Positions 33,569 through 44,847 of a stretch of 64,000 nucleotides of DNA are shown piece after piece. The translations under genes were made by a program, and so were the position numbers. The stretch's first letter is position 1, and each line of letters begins with the position of its first letter. Source of the DNA: CBDHCC01 sp965219235 (GTDB lineage Bacteria; Pseudomonadota; Alphaproteobacteria; Sphingomonadales; Sphingomonadaceae). The stretch lies in NCBI GenBank assembly GCA_965219235.1, contig OZ244721.1, positions 2,294,001-2,358,000 of the forward strand, written 5' to 3'. Below the pieces are notes generated by a model. That model made no database searches and had not been told where the DNA came from. It worked only from the letters and a program-made list of their open reading frames with translations.

Positions 33569-33787
33569 TCACCACGTGCCACCCGCCTCCTCGATGGCCT
33601 TCAGAAGCGCCCGCTTGCTGGCCGTGCGGCGGGTGCCGGGGTTGCGGGGGATGATCAGGGGGCCGTGCTCGGCTTCATAGGCAGCGCGGCGGCGGGCGAG
33701 GTCACGCGAGAACTCCGCATGGTCAATTCGCGGGCCGGACCAGCTCTCAGGATCGTCAGCGGAGGTCTTGCACACCATAGTCGCCAA
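33569..33787 (-). CDS. Small hypothetical protein between NTase and BrnA-like genes
   Basis: A 72-residue basic protein (EFSRDLARRRAAYEAEHGPLI, then RNPGTRRTASKRALLKAIEE). The open frame starts at TTG 33787, well spaced after GAGGAAAG; ATG 33778 is an alternative. It overlaps the end of the nucleotidyltransferase gene by 32 bases. It ends 28 bases before the BrnA-like start. Not similar to BrnT in size or motif. It may be part of the same module. Confidence 0.65.
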   Translation of the reverse strand: MATMVCKTSADDPESWSGPRIDHAEFSRDLARRRAAYEAEHGPLIIPRNPGTRRTASKRALLKAIEEAGGTW

Positions 33788-34300
33788 AGCTTTCCTCGCG
33801 AATGCGTCGTTCCAGATAGCGGAGGTCGGCGTCCGGGTGAAGCGCGAACAGGGCGCGGGCCTGATCGATCCGGTCGCGCGCCGCTCCGGACGCGTACTGC
33901 CCCATGCGGTCGGCGATCAGGTCCTCCACCGAGATGATGGCGAACGCCTGATCCGGAGCGATGTCCTGAACCAGCAGGATGTGGTCGCGATCGACGGCGC
34001 CGTCCATCGGCACGGTGGCGACGACCTCGAAGCCCAGTTGAAGGTCCGGGTGTATCCAGCCGCGCGTCGACTTGCCGGGTCCCGAAGGCTTGATGAAACC
34101 GTGTCGCCGCATCTCCGCCTCCAATTCGCTCTGAACCGGCGTGCACAGGTCCACGTCGCCGGTCATCAACGCGCTTGCCGAGTAGTACTCGGCAGCGGCA
34201 CCGCCCACCAGGACAGGTCGCGGACAGCCAGCTTTGGCAAGCGCTTCACTGATCCGTGCTAACAGGCGCAGCGCCGCCTCGAACTCCGGGCGGTAAAGGC

Positions 34301-34304
<4 letters not shown>
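33756..34304 (-). CDS. Nucleotidyltransferase-fold protein
   Basis: A 182-residue protein with a minimal polymerase-beta-type nucleotidyltransferase core: VLVGGAAAEYYSASALMTGDVDL, giving the GG...DxD motif (Gly34-Gly35, Asp50, Asp52). HPDLQLGFEVVATVPMDG follows, then a helical region (AFAIISVEDLIADRMGQYASG). It resembles the DUF6036/AbiEii-type and MNT groups used in toxin-antitoxin or defence pairs. GTG 34304 overlaps the uvrA stop (GTGA). Activity is inferred only. Confidence 0.82.
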
Positions 34305-37351
<3,047 letters not shown>

Positions 37352-37502
37352 TCGCTGCCGCTCTGCTGACGGGTGTGTTTCGGATTCATGGCGCAGGACA
37401 TAGTGGGAACGGCCCGCCGGCGCGAGGGGGCGGGCCGGTGCGATCGCTTCATGCGCGCCCGGTGGCCTGCCACCCCGTCACCCAGGGTGGCGGGAGGTCC
37501 GG
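37352..37502. other. Gap upstream of uvrA and downstream of the TonB receptor gene
   Basis: Holds the uvrA promoter region. A short GGCGGG/CCCGCC-rich stretch follows the receptor gene. I do not see a clear LexA-type box (alphaproteobacterial GTTC-N7-GTTC) or a strong terminator. Confidence 0.4.
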
Positions 37503-40500
37503 TCAGAAGGTGAAGCGCGCGCCCAGGCGGATGGCGTAGAGCGACTGGGTCACGTTCACCGCGCTGGTGTTGGGCGCGGCGAAGTTGGAGTAGCGGTACT
37601 GCACGCAGGGCTGGGCGCTGGTGGTCGCCACCACTCCCTTCCCCGGCGCGGTGCCGGTATCCGTCGCCTGGGTCAGGCACTGGACCTGGACCACGCCCGC
37701 CGTCGCCGGAAAACCGAGCTGGCGCAGGCCGCCCCAGTCCTTGTTGATCAGGTTGGGCAGGTTGTTGATGTCGCCGAACAGGGTGATGCGGGATTTGCCG
37801 ATGAAGGTCGGGATCTCCTGCTCCAGATGCAGGTCGATGCGCGTGAAGGCCCGGTTGCGGTCGATATTCTTGTCCGCGATCCGCCCGCGGAAGCCCTTGA
37901 GCGGCGAGCCGTTGATCAGCGCGTCGAGCGCGTCCCGGGTGGCGACCGAGTCGTAGCTGACGATGGGATCGTCCAATCCGGCCGGCACATAGAGCAGGTT
38001 CGTCGCCTGGTTGCTGGTCAGCACCGTGCCGAACACCGGCGAGCGATTGGAAGTGTTGTCGATCATGCCGTAGCTGAACCGACGCCCCGCCCGGGTCTCG
38101 CCGAACAGCTGGATCACCGTGCGATAGTCGCGGAAGAACGCGTGGTCGAAGCCGACCGAGTATTTGAACTGCCAGGTGGTCTGGTCGTTCGACGTGCCGA
38201 GCGCCGCGACGTTCGGATCGGCGAAGATCTGATAGCGGTAGTTGGAGTTGATCGTCGACGAGGTCGCCGCACTGACGTCGCGCACGTCCTGCAGCGTGTA
38301 GCTGCCGGCGAGCGACAGGCCGAAATCGAAATCCTTGCTGGCCCGGATCACGCCGATGTGGCTGCGCCCCTTGGACGTGTTGTCGGTGATGATGTCGTAG
38401 TTGCTGCTGCTGAACGGGAAGAAGCCGTTGCCGTAGCGCGGCCGCCCGTCCGGCAGCGTGCCAATCACGACCGAGCGCGCGTCGCGGAAGAAGATCCCGT
38501 CCAGCGTGTTCGAATAGTAATAGTCGGCGCCGATGTCGAAGCCGAACAGTTCGTAGTCGGCCGACAGGGTGGCCTTGAGCGAGCGCGGGAGCCTGAAATC
38601 GGGCGCCAGCGCGCCGGTGTTGGTGCGCTCCAAGTCAGGGTTGGCGGTCGCGCTGCTCGCCGCCGCCGCCAGCGCCGGCGGCACCTGCCCGGTCACGCCG
38701 TTGAGCGCGAGGTCGCACAGCGTCCCGGGCATGTCGCAGGTCGCATCGCGGTTGATCGTCAGTGAATTGGTGGTGATCGTGTTGGAGAAGCTGTTCGACA
38801 GGTAGATGTCCGGCGAACCGCCCGCGAAGATGCCCGCCCCGCCGCGGATGCGCAGCCGGTCGATGGCGGCGGGCTTGTAGTTGAAGCTGGCGCGCGGTTC
38901 GAACAGCACCTGGCCCTTGTAGGTCTTGAGGTTCGAAAAGCCGTAGCGGTCGGTGAAGAACGGGTTCAGCACCGGCTGGTCACGCTGCGAGAACAGGTTC
39001 ACCCGCGCCCCGACGGTGAGCGACAGCTCGTCGGTGACGCTCCAGTCGTCCTGCAGACCGAGTGCGAACTGCGTGTAGCTGAAGTCCGCCGCCGCGCCGT
39101 TCGGATCGCCGCCGATGGTGGCCGCGTACTGGACCTGGTTGGCCCGGCCCGCCCGGAAGTCGGCGAGCGAGTCGAAGTAGAACGAGCCCAGGCTGTTGGG
39201 CACGAAGTTGTTGAAGGTGTGGTTGCGCGCGATGTCGATCAGACCCTCGATCTCGTGCCGTCCCGCCCGCAGGCGCCCCAGGATCGAGCCCTCGTAGGTG
39301 TCGAAGTTGAGCTCGTTGGTCTGGCGGAAGTTGTCGGGGCCGAAGGTCACCTGCGGCACGCCGCTGGAACAGCCAGTCGCGGAGTCGACCGAGGTGGCGT
39401 CGCTGCACACGGTGAACTGGCCCGACGGGCGCCCGTTCAGCGGCTCCTGCCCGCGCACCGTGCGCTTGTAGATGCCGCGCACTTCCGTGGAGAAATTGTC
39501 GGTCCAGTTGGAGTTCAGCTGGGCGATGCCCGCGCGCAGCAGCTCGGTCAGGGCGTAGGCGTTGGAACTGAGGCCGTAGCGCGGCGTCGAGTTGGAGGTC
39601 GAGGTGTTGTTCTGGCTGACCAGCGAGTCGTAGGCGTTGATGTAGGACAGCGATAGGCGCTGGCGGTCGGTCACGTTCCAGTCCAGCTGGGCCGCCACCT
39701 TCTCGTCCTTGCGCGGGTTGATCGTCAGCACGCCGCCGGGCTTGGTGGTTGGATAGGCGGCCGTGGCGATCCCCACGATGTTGTCGACGATCCCCTGGGT
39801 CAGCTTGGGCACCTGGCCGATCAGCGTGCTGAAGGGGCGCGGATCGATGTTGCGCTCGCCCGACAGCATCAGGAACAGCTTGTCGCGGATGATCGGGCCG
39901 CGCAGCGTGACCCCGTAGGTCTCCGATTTGAAATTCGGGTTCACGATCTCCGTCGAGCCGATCCGGTCGCCCGACAGGCCGTCGGTGTTCTGCGAATAGA
40001 AGCCGGTGCCGTGATACTCGTTGTCGCCCTTCAGGAGCGCCACGTCGATGGCGCCGCCTTGGAACCCGCTCTGGCGGAAGTCGTAGGGGGCGACCGAGGT
40101 GGTGACCTGGCCGATCGCGTCGAACGGCACCGGGCCGCGGTTGGTCGGGCTGGCGTCCTGGTTGAGGCCGAAGGTGTCGCCCACGCCCACGCCGTTGATG
40201 GTGAAGCGGTTGAAGCGCGGGTTGACGCCGGCGAAGGCGACCGCGCCGCCGCGGTCGCCGGAGTTGCCGAGGTCGATGGACGCGAACGGATCGCGGCGCT
40301 CGACGTCCCGGATGTCGCGGTTCACCGACGCGACCTTGCTCACGTCCTCCTGGGTCAGCACCGTCTGCGGTCCGTCGGACTGGGTGCCCGCGCCGGCGAC
40401 CCGCGCCGCCGTGATCACGACGCCCTCGCCCACGGCCTCGCCGGCCGAGGCCAGTTCGATGGGGAGGCTGTAGACCTGCTGAAAGATCGTGAAGACGTCG

Positions 40501-40772
40501 GTCACGGTCTTCGATCCGGCCGCGCTCGTCACGGTGACGGTGTAGGGGCCGCCGGGTCGCAGGCCGTTGAAGCTGAACGCGCCATCCTGGCCGGTGGTGG
40601 CCGACGAGCGCGTGCCCGAGGCGACGTCCACGACCTGGACGGTGGCGCCGGAAACGGGCGCGCCGTTGCTGGTGACTGTTCCGCGAATCGCGGACGTCGT
40701 CTCCTGCGCGCTCACGGCCACGGGCAGGACGAGCGCGGCCACGGCCACGCCCACATAGAGGTTGTTACGCAT
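37503..40772 (-). CDS. TonB-dependent receptor with N-terminal regulatory-like domain (Oar type)
   Basis: A 1089-residue outer-membrane transporter. The signal peptide (VGVAVAALVLPVAVSAQ) is followed by a carboxypeptidase-regulatory-like beta-sandwich (SAIRGTVTSNGAPVSGATVQ, GAFSFNGLRPGGPYTVTV), then a plug (FNRFTINGVGVGDTFGLNQ, SGFQGGAIDVALLKGDNEYHG) and a large barrel ending SLYAIRLGARFTF with terminal Phe. Such Oar-like receptors may import peptides or act in secretion. I chose ATG 40772, with an AAGGGGA site, not the longer frame to 40862. It lies downstream of the P450 gene by 185 bases. Confidence 0.93.
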   Translation of the reverse strand: MRNNLYVGVAVAALVLPVAVSAQETTSAIRGTVTSNGAPVSGATVQVVDVASGTRSSATTGQDGAFSFNGLRPGGPYTVTVTSAAGSKTVTDVFTIFQQVYSLPIELASAGEAVGEGVVITAARVAGAGTQSDGPQTVLTQEDVSKVASVNRDIRDVERRDPFASIDLGNSGDRGGAVAFAGVNPRFNRFTINGVGVGDTFGLNQDASPTNRGPVPFDAIGQVTTSVAPYDFRQSGFQGGAIDVALLKGDNEYHGTGFYSQNTDGLSGDRIGSTEIVNPNFKSETYGVTLRGPIIRDKLFLMLSGERNIDPRPFSTLIGQVPKLTQGIVDNIVGIATAAYPTTKPGGVLTINPRKDEKVAAQLDWNVTDRQRLSLSYINAYDSLVSQNNTSTSNSTPRYGLSSNAYALTELLRAGIAQLNSNWTDNFSTEVRGIYKRTVRGQEPLNGRPSGQFTVCSDATSVDSATGCSSGVPQVTFGPDNFRQTNELNFDTYEGSILGRLRAGRHEIEGLIDIARNHTFNNFVPNSLGSFYFDSLADFRAGRANQVQYAATIGGDPNGAAADFSYTQFALGLQDDWSVTDELSLTVGARVNLFSQRDQPVLNPFFTDRYGFSNLKTYKGQVLFEPRASFNYKPAAIDRLRIRGGAGIFAGGSPDIYLSNSFSNTITTNSLTINRDATCDMPGTLCDLALNGVTGQVPPALAAAASSATANPDLERTNTGALAPDFRLPRSLKATLSADYELFGFDIGADYYYSNTLDGIFFRDARSVVIGTLPDGRPRYGNGFFPFSSSNYDIITDNTSKGRSHIGVIRASKDFDFGLSLAGSYTLQDVRDVSAATSSTINSNYRYQIFADPNVAALGTSNDQTTWQFKYSVGFDHAFFRDYRTVIQLFGETRAGRRFSYGMIDNTSNRSPVFGTVLTSNQATNLLYVPAGLDDPIVSYDSVATRDALDALINGSPLKGFRGRIADKNIDRNRAFTRIDLHLEQEIPTFIGKSRITLFGDINNLPNLINKDWGGLRQLGFPATAGVVQVQCLTQATDTGTAPGKGVVATTSAQPCVQYRYSNFAAPNTSAVNVTQSLYAIRLGARFTF

Positions 40773-40957
40773 AGTCTGGTTCCCCTTGAGCGCTGGCTCT
40801 GGACGCGCAATATCGGTCGCTGACCGCGCCTCTGCACCGGGTTTGTTGCCCTTCGATGACAATGGTGTCGAGCCGCGCCAGGGTGTCGAGAAAGCTTATG
40901 GTGCGTTGCAAAAGAGACACGTTCGCCGCCTCGGCGGCGGTCGCTCCACCGCCCGGA
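40773..40957. other. Gap between P450 and TonB receptor genes
   Basis: No gene supported. It probably carries the receptor's promoter. I see no clear dyad operator or terminator in it. Confidence 0.4.
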
Positions 40958-42346
40958 TCACTGCCGCTCGATCGTCAGCGGCAGGCCGTCGCGCGGTTTT
41001 GGAATCGGCCATTCGATCCAGCGGCCGCTCCACGGCTGGTCCAGCTCCCAGCCCGGCGCCACCCGATACCGGCGATGGAGGTGAAAGGAGAACAGGCGCG
41101 CCTGCAGCACCGCGAAGTGCAGCCCCAGGCACATGTGCGCGCCGCCGCCGAACGGCACCCAGGCGAATTTGTGCCGCTCCCGGATCGACTCGGGTATGAA
41201 GCGGGAGGGATCGAATCGCTCGGGTTCCGGCCAGATCGCCGGGTCCATGTGCGTCCAGGCGGGCGACACGCTGACCCGCGCGCCGGCGGGGAAGTCATAG
41301 CCGCCGAAGGAGAAGGGTCGGAGCGCGCGCCGGGGCAGGGAGGGCACCGGCGCCACCATCCTCAGCGTCTCCTTGAACGCCCGCTCCGCCTCGCCCAGCG
41401 CCTCCACGTCTTCCGGCGTCGGCGCGTCGCCCACCGCCTCGAACAGCGCCTCGGCCTCGGCCTCCAGCGGCGCCACCGCCTCCGGGTGCCCGCCCAGCAG
41501 ATAGAGCATCGAGGTGATGGACGAGGTGGTGGTGTCGTGCGCCGCCATCATCAGGAAGATCATGTGATCGACGATCGCGTCGGCCGGCATCGGCTCGCCC
41601 TCGTCGTCCACCGCCCGGCACACGCGCGAGAAGATGTCCTCGCCTGTCCCCGCGCGCCGCGCGGCCACCTGGGGCAGCAGGAAGTCGACCAGCGCCTGCC
41701 GGCCCTTCACGCCGGCGCGCATGGTCGTGCCGAACCACGGGCGGCGGACGGGCGCGACGGCGGCGCGCACGGTGTCCACGAAGGCCCTGTTGAGCCGCTC
41801 GGCGTTGGCCCCCAGCTCCACCCCCAGGAACGCCTCGGCCGCCAGGTCCAGGGTCAGCGCCTTGATCTCGTCGTAGAAGCGGATCGGCCGCCCTTCCCAG
41901 CTCGCGATCCGCTCGGCGATGCCGCGGTTCATAACGGCGGCATAGTGGCGCATCGGCTCCGGCTTGAAGGCGGCGGCGAGCACCCGGCGGTCGGCCCGGT
42001 GGCGCTCGAAGTCGAGCAGCATCAGCCCGCGCGGGAACAGCAGGTTGAGCGTCGGCCCCCAGCCCTGCTCGTTCGAGAACAGCTTGTCGCGGTCGAACAG
42101 GACGAGCTTGTTGGCGTCCGGCCCGAACAGCGCCACCTGCCGCGCCCCGAACACCCGGTCGCGCCACACGTTGCCGTATTTCGCCACCATCCGCCGGCCG
42201 AACTCGTGCGGGCCGGACAGGATGGCGAGGGTGTTGCCGACCACCGGCAGCCCGTCGGAGCCCGGGATGTGGAGCACGTCCTGCCCTTGGGCAGCGGGCA
42301 GCCAGTGCGGGTTGGCGGCGTGCGTGTGGGCGAGCGGCCGGGCCAT
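40958..42346 (-). CDS. Cytochrome P450
   Basis: A 462-residue soluble haem monooxygenase. The haem-Cys loop is FGGGAHMCLGLHFA, the I-helix oxygen motif is MAAHDTTTSS, and the K-helix ExxR is KETLRMV. PERFDPSRFIPESI precedes the haem loop. ATG 42346 starts MARPLAHTHAANPHWLPA; the longer frame to 42526 runs over a repeat element. No ferredoxin or reductase gene is adjacent, so redox partners must be elsewhere. Substrate unknown (terpenoid, alkane or fatty acid are possible). Confidence 0.93.
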   Translation of the reverse strand: MARPLAHTHAANPHWLPAAQGQDVLHIPGSDGLPVVGNTLAILSGPHEFGRRMVAKYGNVWRDRVFGARQVALFGPDANKLVLFDRDKLFSNEQGWGPTLNLLFPRGLMLLDFERHRADRRVLAAAFKPEPMRHYAAVMNRGIAERIASWEGRPIRFYDEIKALTLDLAAEAFLGVELGANAERLNRAFVDTVRAAVAPVRRPWFGTTMRAGVKGRQALVDFLLPQVAARRAGTGEDIFSRVCRAVDDEGEPMPADAIVDHMIFLMMAAHDTTTSSITSMLYLLGGHPEAVAPLEAEAEALFEAVGDAPTPEDVEALGEAERAFKETLRMVAPVPSLPRRALRPFSFGGYDFPAGARVSVSPAWTHMDPAIWPEPERFDPSRFIPESIRERHKFAWVPFGGGAHMCLGLHFAVLQARLFSFHLHRRYRVAPGWELDQPWSGRWIEWPIPKPRDGLPLTIERQ

Positions 42347-42418
42347 GCGGCCAGCCTCCCCGCCCCGCGCGCTCAAGTCAACGGCACCGTGGGGTCGGGA
42401 CCTATCAACTCCTTCCAA

Positions 42419-42550
42419 CCCTCTCCCGCTTGCGGGAGAGGAGCGAGACTTGGCCGCTTGCGGCCCAGTCGCAGCGGTGAGGGTCTTCCTGCGCCGCAAG
42501 GAAGAAGGAAGAAGACCCTCACCCAACCCTCTCCCGCAATCGGGAGAGGG
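42419..42550. repeat. REPIN-like element with CCCTCTCCCGC hairpins
   Basis: The left hairpin CCTCTCCCGCTTGCGGGAGAGG and right hairpin CCTCTCCCGCAATCGGGAGAGG face each other around about 90 bases that include a further dyad (GAGGGTCTTCCT/AAGACCCTC). It lies between the glpX end and the P450 start. Confidence 0.85.
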
Positions 42551-42569
42551 CTATGATGGTCGCCGCGCC

Positions 42570-43580
42570 CTAGACCGAGGCATCGCGTGACGCCGCCCGG
42601 GCCGCGCGCGGCGTCACCCGGTGCTCGGCCCGCACGCGGCGCACCGTGCCCGACGAGGCGCGCATGACGACCGACTCCGTCGTCATCCGCCCGCCGCGCA
42701 GATACTTCACCCCGTCGAGCAGCGAGCCGTCCGTGACGCCGGTGGCCGCGAAGATCGCGTCGCCCTTCGCCATCTCCTTGAGGTCGTAGACCCGGTCCAG
42801 GTCCTCGATCCCCCATTTGCGCGCGCGGCCCCGCTCGTCGTCGTTGCGGAACAGCAGCCGGCCCTTCATCTGGCCGCCCACGCAGCGCAGCGCGGCGGCG
42901 GCCAGCACACCCTCCGGCGCGCCGCCCGAGCCCATATAGAGGTCGATCGTCGTGTCGGGATCGGCGGTCGCGATCACGCCGGCCACGTCGCCATCGGGGA
43001 TCAGCATGATGCCGCAGCCGAGCGCGCGCAGCTCCGCGATCAGCGCTTCGTGCCGGGGCCGGTCGAGCACGCACACGATGACCTCGTCTGGCTCGACCCC
43101 CTTCGCCTCGGCCAGCGCGCGGACATTGTCGCTGGCGGACTTGTCGAGGTCGATCAGTCCATCCGGGTAGCCCGGGCCGCAGGCGAGCTTGTCCATATAG
43201 ACGTCGGGCGCGTTCAGCAGGCAGCCCTTCTCCGCGATCGCCAGCACGGCGAGCGCGTTCGGTCCCGCCTTGGCGGTGATGGTCGTGCCCTCCAGCGGGT
43301 CGAGCGCGATGTCGATGGCGGGTCCGTCGCGTGGCCCCCGTCCGACCTCCTCGCCGATGTAGAGCATCGGGGCCTCGTCGCGCTCGCCCTCGCCGATGAC
43401 CACCGTGCCGGCCAGATCGAGTTCGTTGAGCGCCCCGCGCATCGCCTCGACGGCGGCGGCGTCGGCCGCCTTCTCGTCCCCGCGCCCGATCAGGCGGCTG
43501 GCGGCCACCGCCGCGGCCTCCGTCACCCGCACCATCTCCAGCACGAGGACTCGGTCGAGGGCGTCGCTGGCGGTGGGCAT
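42570..43580 (-). CDS. glpX: Class II fructose-1,6-bisphosphatase GlpX
   Basis: Dephosphorylates fructose-1,6-bisphosphate (and possibly sedoheptulose bisphosphate) in gluconeogenesis. The 336 residues have the Mg and lithium-sensitive phosphatase motifs: TVVIGEGERDEAPMLYIGEEVG, AIDIALDPLEGTT and MGSGGAPEGVLAAAAL. VTDGSLLDGVKYL and TESVVMRASSGTVR follow. ATG 43580 has a GGAGAGACC site. The C-terminal Arg/Ala-rich tail is of variable type. It lies upstream of P450 on the same strand, separated by a repeat. Confidence 0.95.
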   Translation of the reverse strand: MPTASDALDRVLVLEMVRVTEAAAVAASRLIGRGDEKAADAAAVEAMRGALNELDLAGTVVIGEGERDEAPMLYIGEEVGRGPRDGPAIDIALDPLEGTTITAKAGPNALAVLAIAEKGCLLNAPDVYMDKLACGPGYPDGLIDLDKSASDNVRALAEAKGVEPDEVIVCVLDRPRHEALIAELRALGCGIMLIPDGDVAGVIATADPDTTIDLYMGSGGAPEGVLAAAALRCVGGQMKGRLLFRNDDERGRARKWGIEDLDRVYDLKEMAKGDAIFAATGVTDGSLLDGVKYLRGGRMTTESVVMRASSGTVRRVRAEHRVTPRAARAASRDASV

Positions 43581-43650
43581 CGGTCTCTCCTGCTGGGTGT
43601 CCAAGCGCTTAGGCGGGCGGCGAGGAGATTGTCGAGGTGCGTCGGCTCTC

Positions 43651-43820
43651 ATTCCTCCCCGAGCTTGCCTCGGGGAGGGGGACCGCCCGCGAAGCGGAGT
43701 GGTGGAGGGGTCTGGCGCGCAGGTCTGCGTTCTGAGGGCCAGCCAACCCCACCCCGCTCAGGCTGAGCCTGTCGAAGCCTCTTCCCCGATCTGTCGGAGT
43801 GTCGGAACGCGCCCTTCGAC
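43651..43820. repeat. Composite of palindromic repeats upstream of glpX
   Basis: Begins with ATTCCTCCCCGAGCTTGCCT and CGGGGAGG (same family as 28012), then GAGGGGTCTGGCGC. A REP-type GGCTGAGCCTGTCGAAGCC follows near 43758 and CGCCCTTCGACAAGG near 43811. It separates glpX from the small genes at 43837. Confidence 0.75.
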
Positions 43821-43836
43821 AAGGTGATTGTGTCTT

Positions 43837-44007
43837 TTACAAACCCGTTCCACGTTTACCAAACCACTCGCCTTGACGCGTCTCGTGCTGCATGGTGTTG
43901 GACAGCTCTAGCAGGTGTATGATGCGACGTAGCTTGTCGCCGATGCTCACGAGGGTGAGGAACAGCACGAAGCCGACGCTCACGATTGCCCAGAACTCCG
44001 CGCTCAC
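43837..44007 (-). CDS. Small single-span membrane protein
   Basis: A 56-residue protein with one N-terminal membrane helix (FWAIVSVGFVLFLTLVSIG) and a charged helical tail (DKLRRIIHLLELSNTMQHE). Start GTG 44007 overlaps the stop of the upstream 49-residue gene in a GTGA, which supports both. The longer open frame to 44490 only reflects the tRNA region read backwards. Function unknown. Confidence 0.7.
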   Translation of the reverse strand: MSAEFWAIVSVGFVLFLTLVSIGDKLRRIIHLLELSNTMQHETRQGEWFGKRGTGL

Positions 44008-44153
44008 TTCGCCTTCTCCTCCGGCTCCACCGGCTTGTGCTTCACGAGCTTGCCCACACGCTCCTTGAACCGGTCGGCGTCGTCGTCGCATTCCAGCTCG
44101 CGCGCGGCGGCTTTGAACTTGTCGGCTTGGGTTGCTGGCGAGGTGTCGTTCAT
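44004..44153 (-). CDS. Small charged protein
   Basis: A 49-residue helical protein (DKFKAAARELECDDDADRFK, ERVGKLVKHKPVEPEEKAK). Similar short proteins with an AARELECD-type centre are, to my memory, common in sphingomonads. ATG 44153 follows an AGGGAA site. It is coupled to the membrane protein downstream and reads away from the tRNA gene 38 bases away. Confidence 0.72.
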   Translation of the reverse strand: MNDTSPATQADKFKAAARELECDDDADRFKERVGKLVKHKPVEPEEKAK

Positions 44154-44191
44154 GGTTGCATTCCCTATCAACGCTTCTATCAAGAAGGGGT

Positions 44192-44279
44192 GCCCGCTTG
44201 GCGGAATGGTAGACGCAACGGTCTTTAAAACCGAAGTCCTGGCGGACAACTGCGGGTTCGAGTCCCGCAGCGGGCACCA
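44192..44279 (+). tRNA. Class II Leu-type tRNA with UUA anticodon (possible ochre suppressor)
   Basis: Complete cloverleaf of 88 bases: acceptor GCCCGCT/AGCGGGC, discriminator A, encoded CCA, D arm GCG-GAATGGTAGA-CGC, long variable arm GTCC-TGGC-GGAC and T arm GCGGG-TTCGAGT-CCCGC. These features match tRNA-Leu. The anticodon stem pairs CGGT with ACCG (with an A-A mismatch at 27-43), leaving the seven-base loop CTTTAAA. This puts U33 before the triplet UUA, which would read UAA. The normal Leu UAA loop would need a different register, in which the stem does not pair. Confidence 0.9.
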
Positions 44280-44305
44280 CCCCTCGTTTCCAAGGTAACT
44301 CTGAC

Positions 44306-44692
44306 ATGGCAAATAAGCGAATGGAACCACTGAATGAGGAGATCGCCCGCTTAGAAGCGGAAATCTCCCGACTGCAAGGCGAGCGCGCTGGCCTATTGAA
44401 GGCGAAGCAGCTTCTCAATCCCGACAGCCAAACCACTCCAGCACCTCGACGTAGAGCGCCTCCGATCAAGCCCGTTGTGCTCGATCTCATGCGTGAGTCC
44501 GCTCACGCGGGTGCAACCTCAGCAGAAGTTGATGCTCGGGTGAGGGAGACGGTGCCGACGGTAGCAAAGGACACTGTGGGTTCTGTGCTGTCGCGGCTTA
44601 AAAGCGATGGAGCGCTCGTTTACGTTGGCGAGCGCTACTACGAAAAGGGGTTTGAACCCGCTCCAAACGACCGCTTTCGCGTGGTCAATTGA
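44306..44692 (+). CDS. Coiled-coil/winged-helix hypothetical protein
   Basis: A 128-residue protein. Residues 7-35 form a coiled coil (LNEEIARLEAEISRLQGERA). After a Pro/Arg linker, residues 55-120 look like a winged helix (PVVLDLMRESAHAGATSAEV, DTVGSVLSRLKSDGALVYV, GERYYEKGF). Such a layout suggests a DNA-binding regulator. It has lower GC than its neighbours and starts 26 bases after the tRNA, ending just before a strong hairpin. No family name recognised. Confidence 0.75.
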   Translation: MANKRMEPLNEEIARLEAEISRLQGERAGLLKAKQLLNPDSQTTPAPRRRAPPIKPVVLDLMRESAHAGATSAEVDARVRETVPTVAKDTVGSVLSRLKSDGALVYVGERYYEKGFEPAPNDRFRVVN

Positions 44693-44700
44693 GAGAAGTA

Positions 44701-44730
44701 GAGGCCCCCAACCCTTCGGCTGGGGGCCTC
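44701..44730 (+). terminator. Hairpin terminator after the coiled-coil gene
   Basis: GAGGCCCCCA-ACCCTTCGGC-TGGGGGCCTC gives a perfect 10-base stem, nine bases after the stop codon. There is no T-tract after it, so it may be a weak intrinsic terminator or an RNA end-protecting hairpin. Confidence 0.7.
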
Positions 44731-44847
44731 GAAACGAAGCCTGGCGGACATCTCGTTTCCGAACCGGAATATGCGAGATGCGTGACGAAACTCCTAATCA
44801 ATCCTGTTGACTCACGTTATGACCGATCAAGTTGATAGACTGTCAAC

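Noticed and set aside
33569..33787. BrnT toxin in front of the BrnA-like gene
   Set aside because: The small protein has no BrnT pattern (such as an N-terminal W-D-x-K-A-x-x-N-x-x-K-H motif) and is too short, so it is left unassigned.
42347..42526. Longer N-terminus for the P450
   Set aside because: The extra 60 codons come from a REPIN-like element at 42419-42550 and are not protein-like.
44004..44330. Longer frame of the 49-residue gene, 108 codons
   Set aside because: Its first half is the tRNA read backwards (RDSNPQLSARTSVLKTVAST). The start at 44153 with a ribosome site is better.
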